64,000 nt of DNA from contig NZ_WUMN01000001.1 in the NCBI RefSeq assembly GCF_009826935.1, forward strand, positions 558,001 through 622,000. The letters are read 5' to 3'. Each line of letters starts with the position of its first letter. Positions within the stretch are counted from its first letter, which is position 1. Positions 53,116-60,625 of this stretch are shown piece by piece. A program made the position numbers and the translations under genes. The stretch comes from Flavobacterium sp. Sd200. GTDB taxonomy: Bacteria; Bacteroidota; Bacteroidia; Flavobacteriales; Flavobacteriaceae. Below the pieces are notes generated by a model. The model saw only the letters and a program-made list of their open reading frames with translations. It made no database searches and had not been told where the DNA came from.

Positions 53116-53145
53116 AACACTTGTTTAAATTAAACGTTTGTTTAA
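53113..53145. promoter_or_regulatory. Two phased TetR-type operators
   Basis: TTAAAC-ACTT-GTTTAA (53113-53128) and TTAAAC-GTTT-GTTTAA (53130-53145) are two 16-bp palindromes with identical half-sites, 17 bp apart centre to centre. They cover the region between -33 and -7 of the predicted promoter upstream of tetR. Confidence 0.7.
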
Positions 53146-53298
53146 ATTGTTTATTAACAAAATATTAACATAAAACGATTTAGTATAAAATAAGATTTGG
53201 TCGTTAATTTTATATGGTTAACGACCGGATGATTAATTATTTATTAGACGGATAAAGAATAAAAATCCAAGCTACTTAGTAGTAAAATAATACTTTAA

Positions 53299-53499
53299 TT
53301 ATTTTCCTGTAACAGCTTTTTTGCTTTTCTTTTTTTCGAACAGATAGCCTAAAATTAGTCCTGTTACTGCCCAAAGGGGTATGCCAAGCAATAGTTTTTC
53401 TGTATTAAAACTTTCATGGTCTGCTAAAGGAAAAAGCACCATGGTAATAACATATAGTATACCGGCCCACACTAGGCCGGAACGAACCCACTTTTTCAT
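53299..53499 (-). CDS. Small two-helix membrane protein
   Basis: A 66-residue protein I do not recognise. The ATG at 53499 gives MKKWVRSGLVWAGILYVI, a first membrane helix (about 10-28), a short polar loop with a charged DHESFNTEK stretch, a second helix (LLLGIPLWAVTGLILGYLF) and a very basic tail (EKKKSKKAVTGK) that should stay in the cytoplasm. It lies between the efflux operon and the ABC-F gene, transcribed toward the former with a 179-nt gap. Size and topology recall the small unnamed inner-membrane proteins common in flavobacteria; no family can be named. Confidence 0.55.
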   Translation of the reverse strand: MKKWVRSGLVWAGILYVITMVLFPLADHESFNTEKLLLGIPLWAVTGLILGYLFEKKKSKKAVTGK

Positions 53500-53676
53500 G
53501 ACATAAAATTTTATGTTATACAATAGGTTATTGATGCTCTTTTAGAAAGAGTATCATTATAAATGTACTGATTTTTTTGAAGATGAACAATGTTTAAGGC
53601 ACTAAACATAACTATATATTTGTATAGCTTTTATGTTTTATTAATAATTTCTTTTTTAGCAACATAGTTATTATCC

Positions 53677-53684
53677 TATCTTTG
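53677..53684 (+). promoter_or_regulatory. Predicted -7 element of the ABC-F gene
   Basis: TATCTTTG, exact TAnnTTTG, 20 nt before the ATG at 53705. No clear -33. Confidence 0.5.
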
Positions 53685-53704
53685 CGGCTTCAAAAAAACA
53701 CCTC

Positions 53705-55342
53705 ATGATCACAGTAGATTCAGTTGCGGTACAGTTTGGAGGTACCACACTTTTTAGCGATGTTTCTTTTTCTATAAACGAGACCGATAAAATAGCCCTT
53801 ATGGGTAAAAATGGCGCAGGAAAATCGACACTGCTAAAAATTATAGCAGGAGAAAATAAACCCTCGTCAGGGCAAATATCATCGCCTAAAGGAACTGTAA
53901 TTGCTTACCTGCCACAGCACCTGCTTACTAAAGATGACGCAACCGTTTTTGAAGAAACTTCTAAAGCTTTTGAAGGCATTTTTAAAATGAAGGCCGAGAT
54001 CGATGCACTTAACGAAGAGCTTACTGTGCGCACAGATTATGAGTCGGATGAGTATTACAAGATCATTGAGAAAGTGTCTGAGTTGAGTGAAAAGTTTTAT
54101 TCTATCGAAGAAGTAAATTATGAGGCTGAAGTAGAGAAAGTACTTACAGGTATGGGTTTTACCCGCGAAGATTTTACAAGGCCAACATCTGAATTTAGCG
54201 GGGGATGGCGTATGCGTATAGAGCTTGCTAAAATACTTTTACAAAAGCCCGATCTTATTTTACTGGATGAGCCTACAAACCACATGGATATTGAGAGCAT
54301 TCAATGGCTTGAGGATTTCCTTATAAACAGTGCAAAAGCAGTTATGGTAATTAGCCACGACCGCGCTTTTGTAGATAATATTACTACACGTACCATTGAG
54401 GTTACTATGGGACGTATTTATGATTATAAAGCTAAATACAGTCATTATTTAGAGTTGCGAAAAGACCGCCGTGCCCACCAGCAAAAGGCTTATGACGAGC
54501 AGCAAAAAATGATTGCCGAGAATATGGAATTTATTGAGCGTTTTAAAGGAACCTATTCTAAAACATTGCAGGTGCAGTCTCGTGTAAAAATGCTTGAAAA
54601 ACTGGAGCTTGTAGAGGTAGACGAAGTAGATACATCGGCACTAAGGCTTAAGTTTCCGCCTGCACCAAGATCCGGACAGTATCCTGTAGTAGTTAGTGAA
54701 TTAAGCAAGAAATATGGCGATCATGTAGTTTTTAATAACGCATCGATGGTTATTGAGCGTGGACAAAAATTGGCATTTTTGGGCAGGAACGGCGAAGGTA
54801 AATCTACTATGGTCAAAGCTATAATGAGCGAGATCGGTTATGACGGAGGTTCGCTTGAAATTGGCCACAATGTAAAAATTGGATACTTTGCCCAAAATCA
54901 GGCATCGTTATTAGATGGTGAACTTACTGTTTTTGAAACCATAGACCGTATTGCCGAAGGCGACATCCGTACACAGATAAAGAATATTCTGGGTGCATTT
55001 ATGTTTAGCGGAGATGATACCACTAAAAAGGTAAAAGTGCTTTCGGGTGGCGAAAAAACACGCCTTGCCATGATAAAACTGCTTCTTGAACCGGTTAACG
55101 TACTGATACTGGATGAACCTACCAACCACCTTGATATGAAAACCAAGGACATAATAAAAGATGCACTTAATGCCTTTGACGGAACACTTATATTAGTATC
55201 TCACGACAGGGATTTTCTTGACGGATTGGTTACTAAAGTGTTCGAATTTGGTAATAAACGCGTTAAAGAACATTTTGAAGATATTAAAGGTTTCCTTGAA
55301 CATAAAAAAATGGAAAACCTTAGAGATATAGAAAAGAAGTAA
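53705..55342 (+). CDS. ABC-F family ATPase (ribosome-associated)
   Basis: Cytoplasmic protein of 545 residues with two ABC domains and no membrane segment, the ABC-F plan. Domain 1 has Walker A GKNGAGKSTLLKII, signature FSGGWRMRIELAK and Walker B LILLDEPTNHMDIES; domain 2 has GRNGEGKSTMVKAI, LSGGEKTRLAMIK and VLILDEPTNHLDMKT. The inter-domain linker (about 240-310, basic, with KDRRAHQQKAYDEQQK) reaches the peptidyl-transferase centre in family members. EttA, Uup and YbiT types rescue or regulate stalled ribosomes; the length and arrangement look closest to YbiT/Uup. Antibiotic-resistance ABC-F proteins have longer linkers. A terminator follows. Confidence 0.93.
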   Translation: MITVDSVAVQFGGTTLFSDVSFSINETDKIALMGKNGAGKSTLLKIIAGENKPSSGQISSPKGTVIAYLPQHLLTKDDATVFEETSKAFEGIFKMKAEIDALNEELTVRTDYESDEYYKIIEKVSELSEKFYSIEEVNYEAEVEKVLTGMGFTREDFTRPTSEFSGGWRMRIELAKILLQKPDLILLDEPTNHMDIESIQWLEDFLINSAKAVMVISHDRAFVDNITTRTIEVTMGRIYDYKAKYSHYLELRKDRRAHQQKAYDEQQKMIAENMEFIERFKGTYSKTLQVQSRVKMLEKLELVEVDEVDTSALRLKFPPAPRSGQYPVVVSELSKKYGDHVVFNNASMVIERGQKLAFLGRNGEGKSTMVKAIMSEIGYDGGSLEIGHNVKIGYFAQNQASLLDGELTVFETIDRIAEGDIRTQIKNILGAFMFSGDDTTKKVKVLSGGEKTRLAMIKLLLEPVNVLILDEPTNHLDMKTKDIIKDALNAFDGTLILVSHDRDFLDGLVTKVFEFGNKRVKEHFEDIKGFLEHKKMENLRDIEKK

Positions 55343-55353
55343 ATGAAAATATT

Positions 55354-55392
55354 AAGCTCTGAAAATAACTATTATTTTCAGGGCTTTATTTA
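55354..55392. terminator. Terminator between the ABC-F gene and the monooxygenase gene
   Basis: A 15-bp stem with one G-U pair: AAGCTCTGAAAATAA (55354-55368) with TTATTTTCAGGGCTT (55372-55386), then TATTTATAG. It stands between convergent genes and can act for both. Confidence 0.75.
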
Positions 55393-55408
55393 TAGTGTAA
55401 ATCAAGAA

Positions 55409-56569
55409 TCAGTGTTGGCTAAACATTTCCATCATTTTATCAAGTGCATTTTCTGAATGCATTAATTCTCCGTTTACAACAGATTCTTCTGCAGCTATTG
55501 CTGCTCTTTTTTGCATATTAGTTTCGTAATGTGAAATAGCCTCATATAGGCTGCCAAATTTATCTGATATGAGGCATTCACTAAGTTCTAAAGCATCAAG
55601 CATTGCCATGTTTACTCCTTCTCCGGCAAATGGAGGCATTACATGGGCAGCATCGCCTAACATGGTTAAATTAGGCATTGTCTCCCATTGCTGATCTAAC
55701 GGCATATAGTATATAGGTCGGGGCACAAAAGGAGTTGTAACATTTTCTATAAGCTCATCCCACTTACTGCCCCAATCGGAATATTCTTTTTTAAACCAGT
55801 CAAAAAAATGTTTTTTGTCGTTATAGTCAATACCATTGCTGTTGGTCCATGATTCGTCTGTTTTAATGCTAAGATAAAAACCGAAATCACCATCGCTTTT
55901 TTGACCGCCCAATATACATTTAGAACTTCCAAAAGCCATTATTTTGCCTCCTTTTACCATAGCATTTATATTTGGAATAGAAATTTTAGATTTGCCTACC
56001 GTGCCTTCGATCATTGTGATGCCTGAATATACTGATTTTATATCTGTAATATACGGACGGATTTTAGAGTTAGCACCATCGGCAGCAATTACAATATCAG
56101 CATAATGTGATGATCCGTTTTTAAAATGCAGGAGCCAGCCGTCATTTTGTTTTTCCATCGAAATAAAATGGCTGTCCCAAACAACCGTTTCCGGTTTTAA
56201 AGAATCTAAAAGTATATTTCTTAATGGCCCACGATCTATTTCGGGTCTAAAATATTTACTGCCAAAATTATATTCTTTTTTATCATCATGATCGCTAAAG
56301 CATATCTTAGCATTTTTATCAGTAATAATTTTTTTATCTGCTCCCGGCATAAAGTTTTGTTCAAACGCTGTTATTAGATCGGCTTTGCGTAAAGCCGCCA
56401 ATCCGGATTCTTCGTGCAAATCAAGAGGAGAGCCCTGTACGCGGGCATTTTTATCAAAATCTCTTTCGTAAACATTTACATTTAAATCGTTAAGCTGCAG
56501 TAGTCTTGCTAATGTTAGGCCACCAGGGCCACCACCCACAATGGCAATTTGTTTATTTTGTAATTTCAT
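55409..56569 (-). CDS. Tet(X)-like FAD-dependent monooxygenase
   Basis: Class A flavoprotein monooxygenase of 386 residues, close in layout to Tet(X). The FAD-binding GxGxxG is IAIVGGGPGGLTLARLL (residues 8-24), with VYERD, then ARVQGSPLDLHEESG, RPEIDRGPLRNILLDSL, DIVIAADGANSKIR and the second FAD motif GDAAHVMPPFAGEGVN (residues 305-320). It should use NADPH and oxygen to hydroxylate a small molecule. By eye, the Tet(X) substrate-contact positions Gln192, Arg213 and His234 correspond here to Glu, Lys and Gly, so tetracycline as substrate is doubtful. An AraC regulator gene ends 24 nt upstream on the same strand, probably in the same operon. Confidence 0.87.
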   Translation of the reverse strand: MKLQNKQIAIVGGGPGGLTLARLLQLNDLNVNVYERDFDKNARVQGSPLDLHEESGLAALRKADLITAFEQNFMPGADKKIITDKNAKICFSDHDDKKEYNFGSKYFRPEIDRGPLRNILLDSLKPETVVWDSHFISMEKQNDGWLLHFKNGSSHYADIVIAADGANSKIRPYITDIKSVYSGITMIEGTVGKSKISIPNINAMVKGGKIMAFGSSKCILGGQKSDGDFGFYLSIKTDESWTNSNGIDYNDKKHFFDWFKKEYSDWGSKWDELIENVTTPFVPRPIYYMPLDQQWETMPNLTMLGDAAHVMPPFAGEGVNMAMLDALELSECLISDKFGSLYEAISHYETNMQKRAAIAAEESVVNGELMHSENALDKMMEMFSQH

Positions 56570-56593
56570 GTCTTTTAAATTAATGACACAAAA

Positions 56594-57367
56594 TTATCGC
56601 TGTTTTAAGACGGATAATAGTACAAATCGGTCGTTTTTATTTTTAGATAATTCTTTAGGTACTACACCCGAAAATTTCTTTATTTCTTTAATAAAGTAAG
56701 TCTGGTCAGTAAAATCTTCCTCAGGAAAAAGTTTGCCATGGGCAATATGTTCTAATGATTTTCTAAAGCGCAGTATAGTACAATAGGCTTTTAGTGAAAG
56801 CCCCAATGTTTGATTAAAGTAACGGTTTATTTGCCTGCTGCTCCACCCAACTTCATCTGCGAGCTGCTTAACAGTTGCTGAGCCATTTGATGCATATATC
56901 AGATCAAAAAGTTTTCTTTTACGATTATCAATATTTTGGGGTAGCAGTGATATTATTTTGCTTGTTACCTTTTGACAGAATGCTTCAAAATCTTTAGGTT
57001 GGTCTTCGGTAAATTCCCAGTAATCATGAGGCAACTCTTTCGCACTGTTAATAATATCGGCTATAGACAGTTTAAGAATATATTCAACAGCGAGTGGCTT
57101 GAAACTTACTACAAATGTGTGGGTGTGTGGCAAAACGTTTCTTGTTTCAGGAAAAGTTTCCAATCCTACAAGAGTAACATGATAGGGTTGTGATGCTGAG
57201 ACAGAAAAAAACAGATCAACTCTGCCATCTGGCATTACAACAACTTCTTTAGGACTATCGGTAGGATTTTGAAACATACCAATACTTTCTACAAAGTCGG
57301 AGATTGTAGCTTCAGGTTTAACAAATTTATATACAAAATTACTGTGCATGTAGTGTCTGTTTTGCAA
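56594..57367 (-). CDS. AraC family regulator upstream of the monooxygenase gene
   Basis: A 257-residue regulator with a beta-rich N-terminal domain of the DUF6597 type (VVVMPDGRVDLFFSVSAS, VVSFKPLAVEYILKLSI) and a C-terminal AraC double HTH (VKQLADEVGWSSRQINRYFN, then FRKSLEHIAHGK and FSGVVPKELSK). The start could be 57367 or the ATG at 57349. It precedes the monooxygenase gene in the same direction, so it probably controls that gene and itself. The 180-nt divergent gap to the other AraC gene holds two 13-nt direct repeats 24 bp apart, good candidates for its binding sites. Confidence 0.88.
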   Translation of the reverse strand: MQNRHYMHSNFVYKFVKPEATISDFVESIGMFQNPTDSPKEVVVMPDGRVDLFFSVSASQPYHVTLVGLETFPETRNVLPHTHTFVVSFKPLAVEYILKLSIADIINSAKELPHDYWEFTEDQPKDFEAFCQKVTSKIISLLPQNIDNRKRKLFDLIYASNGSATVKQLADEVGWSSRQINRYFNQTLGLSLKAYCTILRFRKSLEHIAHGKLFPEEDFTDQTYFIKEIKKFSGVVPKELSKNKNDRFVLLSVLKQR

Positions 57368-57378
57368 TGTGAAAGTAA

Positions 57379-57420
57379 ATTTATAAAACTTCTCATAGAC
57401 TTATTTATAAAACTTTCTCA
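57379..57420. promoter_or_regulatory. Direct repeat, candidate AraC sites
   Basis: ATTTATAAAACTT occurs at 57379-57391 and 57403-57415; TCTCA follows both within a base. The 24-bp spacing is close to two helical turns, as for paired AraC-type sites. It lies 12 to 53 nt before the minus-strand AraC start. Confidence 0.45.
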
Positions 57421-57548
57421 GAATTAATGGGTGAATTATTTTTTGTAATATTAAAAAATAGTGATTATGTTTGAAAAATTAATAAAAATTTATGGTTTAG
57501 TTAGGGGTTTGAAAACTTTGGTTGTTTTATTGCTAAAATCCCTACACC

Positions 57549-58367
57549 ATGCAGCCAATATCTTTACCCCACCCGGGAAAACTGCTTATTATAGAGCCGT
57601 TAGATTATCCCAACCCTTATGATTTTCATCATCCGCACAGGCACGATTATTTTGAAATAATACTTATTAAAAGTGGCTGTGGGCAACAGTATATCGATTT
57701 CAATCCTTATTTAATACAACCTGGACAAATATTTACCGTCTACCCGGGGCAGGTACACTTAATGCAACGCGGCACTGCACAAGGGCTTTTGATACAGTTT
57801 AGAAAAGACATTTTTGAATTTATATACCCCTTGAGACATTACAATTTGTATTTTCCTGACCCTATTTTTGATCTTGACCCGGCAACTTTTGCGCGCCTGT
57901 ATAATTTTGCCGAAAGTATTTTGAAACTCAATCAAACAGAGCAACTTTCGTCTTTATCTATTTACAAGGCATATAGTTACCTGCAAATTATACTCATAAC
58001 CCTAACAGAGCATTATAATAATTATACCAATTTTCAGGATGCCAATTTAATAGTGCAGTTTTTGTCGTTGGTAACCCAACACATAAAATCGAAAAAGAAA
58101 GTTGCCGATTATTGCGATATTTTAGGGTGTAGCCCTGATAAACTTACAGCAGCCTGCAAGGCAGGTATCGCAAAAACACCTTTAAAGCTTATTCATGAAG
58201 AGACCATTTTAGAAATTCGCCGTCTTATGCTGCTTAACCAATTGTCGCTTAAGGAAATTGCCTATTATATGAACTTTGACAGTCCTGCTAATTTTAGCGC
58301 ATTTATTAAAACCCACACAGGGCAAACACCATCTGAATTACAGGGATCTATTTTTAGAAAAGCATAA
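57549..58367 (+). CDS. AraC family regulator, cupin type
   Basis: A 272-residue regulator with an N-terminal cupin-like sensor (HHPHRHDYFEIILIKSGCG, YPGQVHLMQRG) and a C-terminal AraC HTH pair (ADYCDILGCSPDKLTAACKA, with LSLKEIAYYMNFDSPANFSA as the second helix-turn-helix). The effector is unknown. It faces away from the other AraC gene across the shared gap and reads toward the two secreted paralogs, whose upstream regions share a 17-nt element; it is the obvious candidate regulator of them, by position only. The last codons overlap nothing; 104 nt separate it from the next start. Confidence 0.9.
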   Translation: MQPISLPHPGKLLIIEPLDYPNPYDFHHPHRHDYFEIILIKSGCGQQYIDFNPYLIQPGQIFTVYPGQVHLMQRGTAQGLLIQFRKDIFEFIYPLRHYNLYFPDPIFDLDPATFARLYNFAESILKLNQTEQLSSLSIYKAYSYLQIILITLTEHYNNYTNFQDANLIVQFLSLVTQHIKSKKKVADYCDILGCSPDKLTAACKAGIAKTPLKLIHEETILEIRRLMLLNQLSLKEIAYYMNFDSPANFSAFIKTHTGQTPSELQGSIFRKA

Positions 58368-58399
58368 ATTTAAGCTTTACATTAAAACTAAAATTATTA

Positions 58400-58444
58400 A
58401 CGGTTTTTTAATAACTTCTGCTTCATTTGTAAAAAGTAGTTTTG
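58400..58444 (+). promoter_or_regulatory. Conserved upstream element plus -7 box, first secreted paralog
   Basis: ACGGTTTTTTAATAACT (58400-58416), then 20 nt, then TAGTTTTG (58437-58444). The identical 17-mer and the same 20-nt distance to a TAnnTTTG box recur before the second paralog. Confidence 0.55.
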
Positions 58445-58471
58445 TTTTTATAAAATTTAAATAAAAATGTT

Positions 58472-59362
58472 ATGAAAACAATTACCACTTTGGCTATGGC
58501 AATAGCACTGCCTTTTATGGCAACTGCGCAGTTGCAAAACCCGGGCTTTGAACAATGGGCAATAGAGCCGGACGGAACAGATCAGACACAAGTAAATCGT
58601 CCACTTGGCTGGACCATAGACAATGGTCGTGGTTTAGGACCTGTAAATGCTAATTATTCTCCGGTTATAGAAGATGCCTTAACCGGTAATTATTCTTTAA
58701 TGTTAGGGGTGTGGTATTCCTACTTAAAAGATATGGCTACACAAACCGCCCCAATATCTTACAGGCCTGCCGCACTAAAAGGACTGTATAAATATACGGA
58801 TGCCATGCTTACCAGCGATGCAGGAGATTTGTATGATCTGGCATCTGTAACAGTACATTTAACGAAATGGAATGAGGCTGCCTCAAGGCATGATACAATT
58901 GGTACCGGACATGTTTTTTTAGGAGGTACAATCTTTGCCAGCGAATTTGAATGCGAAATAGTTTATACCAGTGACGAGATTCCGGATAGTATTACTGTAA
59001 AGTTTGACTGTTCTGTAATGGATCATGAAGGCTATCCGGTGCTATTCTCATCTTGGGGACAGAGCTCGCTTTTAACAATAGATAATATTGAACTGATTGA
59101 AGAAGAGTCTTCAGGCCGCTCGAGTCTTGGTACAGGCATGCAAAAACAAAAATATTTTGCGGTGTATCCTAATCCTACAACAGACGTTGTAAAATTTACA
59201 GACTTTAAAGGAGATGTAGAAGTTTATGATGCCACAGGAAAACTTGTTCTTTCTCAAAAACAAAAAGAAAGTATCTCTGTTTTGTCTCTACAACCCGGAT
59301 TATATAATGTAAAACTTGATGATGGAAAAGCTATACATACGGCTAAATTCATTAAAAAGTAA
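58472..59362 (+). CDS. T9SS-secreted protein of unknown function (paralog 1)
   Basis: A 296-residue exported protein. The signal peptide is MKTITTLAMAIALPFMATAQ. The body (about 20-215) opens with LQNPGFEQW and is beta-rich, in the style of carbohydrate-binding jelly rolls at the N-terminus (SYRPAALKGLYKYT, VTVHLTKWNEAASRHDTIG, LLTIDNIELIEE). The C-terminal 75 residues are a T9SS type A sorting domain (FAVYPNPTTDVVKFTDF, TAKFIKK). I know no precise function; the LQNPGFEQW to TIDNIEL pattern matches many secreted flavobacterial proteins of the PCMD/CBM-like group. It is a tandem paralog of the next gene and sits downstream of an AraC regulator. Confidence 0.8.
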   Translation: MKTITTLAMAIALPFMATAQLQNPGFEQWAIEPDGTDQTQVNRPLGWTIDNGRGLGPVNANYSPVIEDALTGNYSLMLGVWYSYLKDMATQTAPISYRPAALKGLYKYTDAMLTSDAGDLYDLASVTVHLTKWNEAASRHDTIGTGHVFLGGTIFASEFECEIVYTSDEIPDSITVKFDCSVMDHEGYPVLFSSWGQSSLLTIDNIELIEEESSGRSSLGTGMQKQKYFAVYPNPTTDVVKFTDFKGDVEVYDATGKLVLSQKQKESISVLSLQPGLYNVKLDDGKAIHTAKFIKK

Positions 59363-59396
59363 TCATTTATACTTACACTAACTCAAACACCCTAAG

Positions 59397-59431
59397 GCAG
59401 CGCAGTATTTTAAAGATGCGCTGCTTTTTAT
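59397..59431 (+). terminator. Terminator after paralog 1
   Basis: GCAGCGCA (59397-59404) with TGCGCTGC (59417-59424), then TTTTTATTTTT, 34 nt after the stop. Confidence 0.85.
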
Positions 59432-59474
59432 TTTTATAAACTACTGGTATTTAGTTTTAAAACTACAATTGTTT

Positions 59475-59519
59475 ACGGTTTTTTAATAACTCTGTTTGAT
59501 AATTCTTAGCATAAGTTTG
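59475..59519 (+). promoter_or_regulatory. Conserved upstream element plus -7 box, second secreted paralog
   Basis: ACGGTTTTTTAATAACT (59475-59491), 20 nt, TAAGTTTG (59512-59519). Same arrangement as before paralog 1. Confidence 0.55.
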
Positions 59520-59547
59520 TTATAATAAAACTTTAAAAGAAGAAATT

Positions 59548-60420
59548 ATGAAAACAATTACTTATTTATTTTTAGCATTTATAGCGCCGTTTTTTGCTAC
59601 TGCGCAATTACAAAATACAGATTTTGAAGAATGGATAAACCCGGTTACGGATGTAATATTTGCAAACAGGCCAGTTGGGTGGACTATTAGCAACGGGCGC
59701 GCAATTATGGAAGATACAAATACATATTTCCCTCCGGTTACTGATGTTCAAAATGGGAACTATGCCCTAAAAATGAGTATTTGGTATAATTATACTAAAG
59801 ATATGGCAGAGCAAACTGCACCAATAGATTTTCGCCCAACAGCATTGGTTGGGTATTATAAATACACAGGCAACAGGGTTTATTCCGGAGTAGGGGAGAT
59901 CGATGATAAGGCTTCGGCATCAATATATCTTACTAAATGGAATGAGGCTCTTTCGCACCAGGATACCATTGGAAGCGGAGATGTTTTACTTGATGCTTCA
60001 GAAGACTATATTCGTTTTGTTTGTCCTGTAGCATATACAAGTAATGAAATCCCTGATACTGTAAAAGTTTTATTAGATTGCTCTTTGATGAACAGGCCCG
60101 GTTATGCAAGTATTTTGGCTCCGGATGGAGTAGCTTCCTTTTTTACTGTAGATAATATAGCACTTACAGAAGAGGTCTTGAAAGGAGATGAATTGCAACA
60201 AAAGAAATTTAATGTCTATCCTAATCCGGTAGTCAACGCTTTAAGTTTAGATGGTTTTCAGGGGACAGTAACTATTTTTAATGCCCTAGGAAAGCTTGTT
60301 TTAAAAAACAACAATGTGCATACCGGAAAGATTGAAGTTACAGCTCTTCCATCGGGTATTTATTATTTGCAATTAAATAACAATAATGCCTTACAAAACA
60401 TAAAGTTCATCAAACAATAA
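59548..60420 (+). CDS. T9SS-secreted protein of unknown function (paralog 2)
   Basis: A 290-residue paralog of the preceding gene, with the same plan: signal peptide MKTITYLFLAFIAPFFATAQ, start of the body LQNTDFEEW, shared blocks such as RPVGWTISNGRA, DMAEQTAPIDFRPTALVGYYK, IYLTKWNEALSHQDTIGSGD and FTVDNIALTEE, then a T9SS domain (FNVYPNPVVNALSLDGF, LQNIKFIKQ). Identity to paralog 1 is roughly half, so the duplication is not recent. It has its own terminator and its own copy of the upstream element, so the two are separate transcription units under likely common control. Function unknown. Confidence 0.8.
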   Translation: MKTITYLFLAFIAPFFATAQLQNTDFEEWINPVTDVIFANRPVGWTISNGRAIMEDTNTYFPPVTDVQNGNYALKMSIWYNYTKDMAEQTAPIDFRPTALVGYYKYTGNRVYSGVGEIDDKASASIYLTKWNEALSHQDTIGSGDVLLDASEDYIRFVCPVAYTSNEIPDTVKVLLDCSLMNRPGYASILAPDGVASFFTVDNIALTEEVLKGDELQQKKFNVYPNPVVNALSLDGFQGTVTIFNALGKLVLKNNNVHTGKIEVTALPSGIYYLQLNNNNALQNIKFIKQ

Positions 60421-60491
60421 TGTTTACCTTAAAATGCAGTATATGCATTGGTTTTAGTTTTCAATAATTTTATAGCGTGATTTTTTTTATT

Positions 60492-60532
60492 ACCCTCCGT
60501 ACAGCTTCTGTGTTTGGAGGGTTTTATTTTTT
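60492..60532 (+). terminator. Terminator after paralog 2
   Basis: ACCCTCC (60492-60498) with GGAGGGT (60516-60522), an inner ACAG/CTGT pairing, then TTTATTTTTTT. Confidence 0.8.
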
Positions 60533-60625
60533 TAATTTCCTTTAAAAAGAAAAACAAAAGTTAAATGAGTTTGGTATTAGATCTGTGAAAATTATTTTTA
60601 TATTAGAAGTAATTATGATAAAAAC

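Noticed and set aside
53705-55342. Antibiotic-resistance ABC-F (Vga/Msr/OptrA type)
   Set aside because: Length, short linker and neighbours fit a housekeeping YbiT/Uup-type protein.
55409-56569. Tetracycline-resistance gene tet(X)
   Set aside because: The family resemblance is clear, but the residues aligned by eye to the tetracycline contacts differ. Called only as Tet(X)-like monooxygenase.
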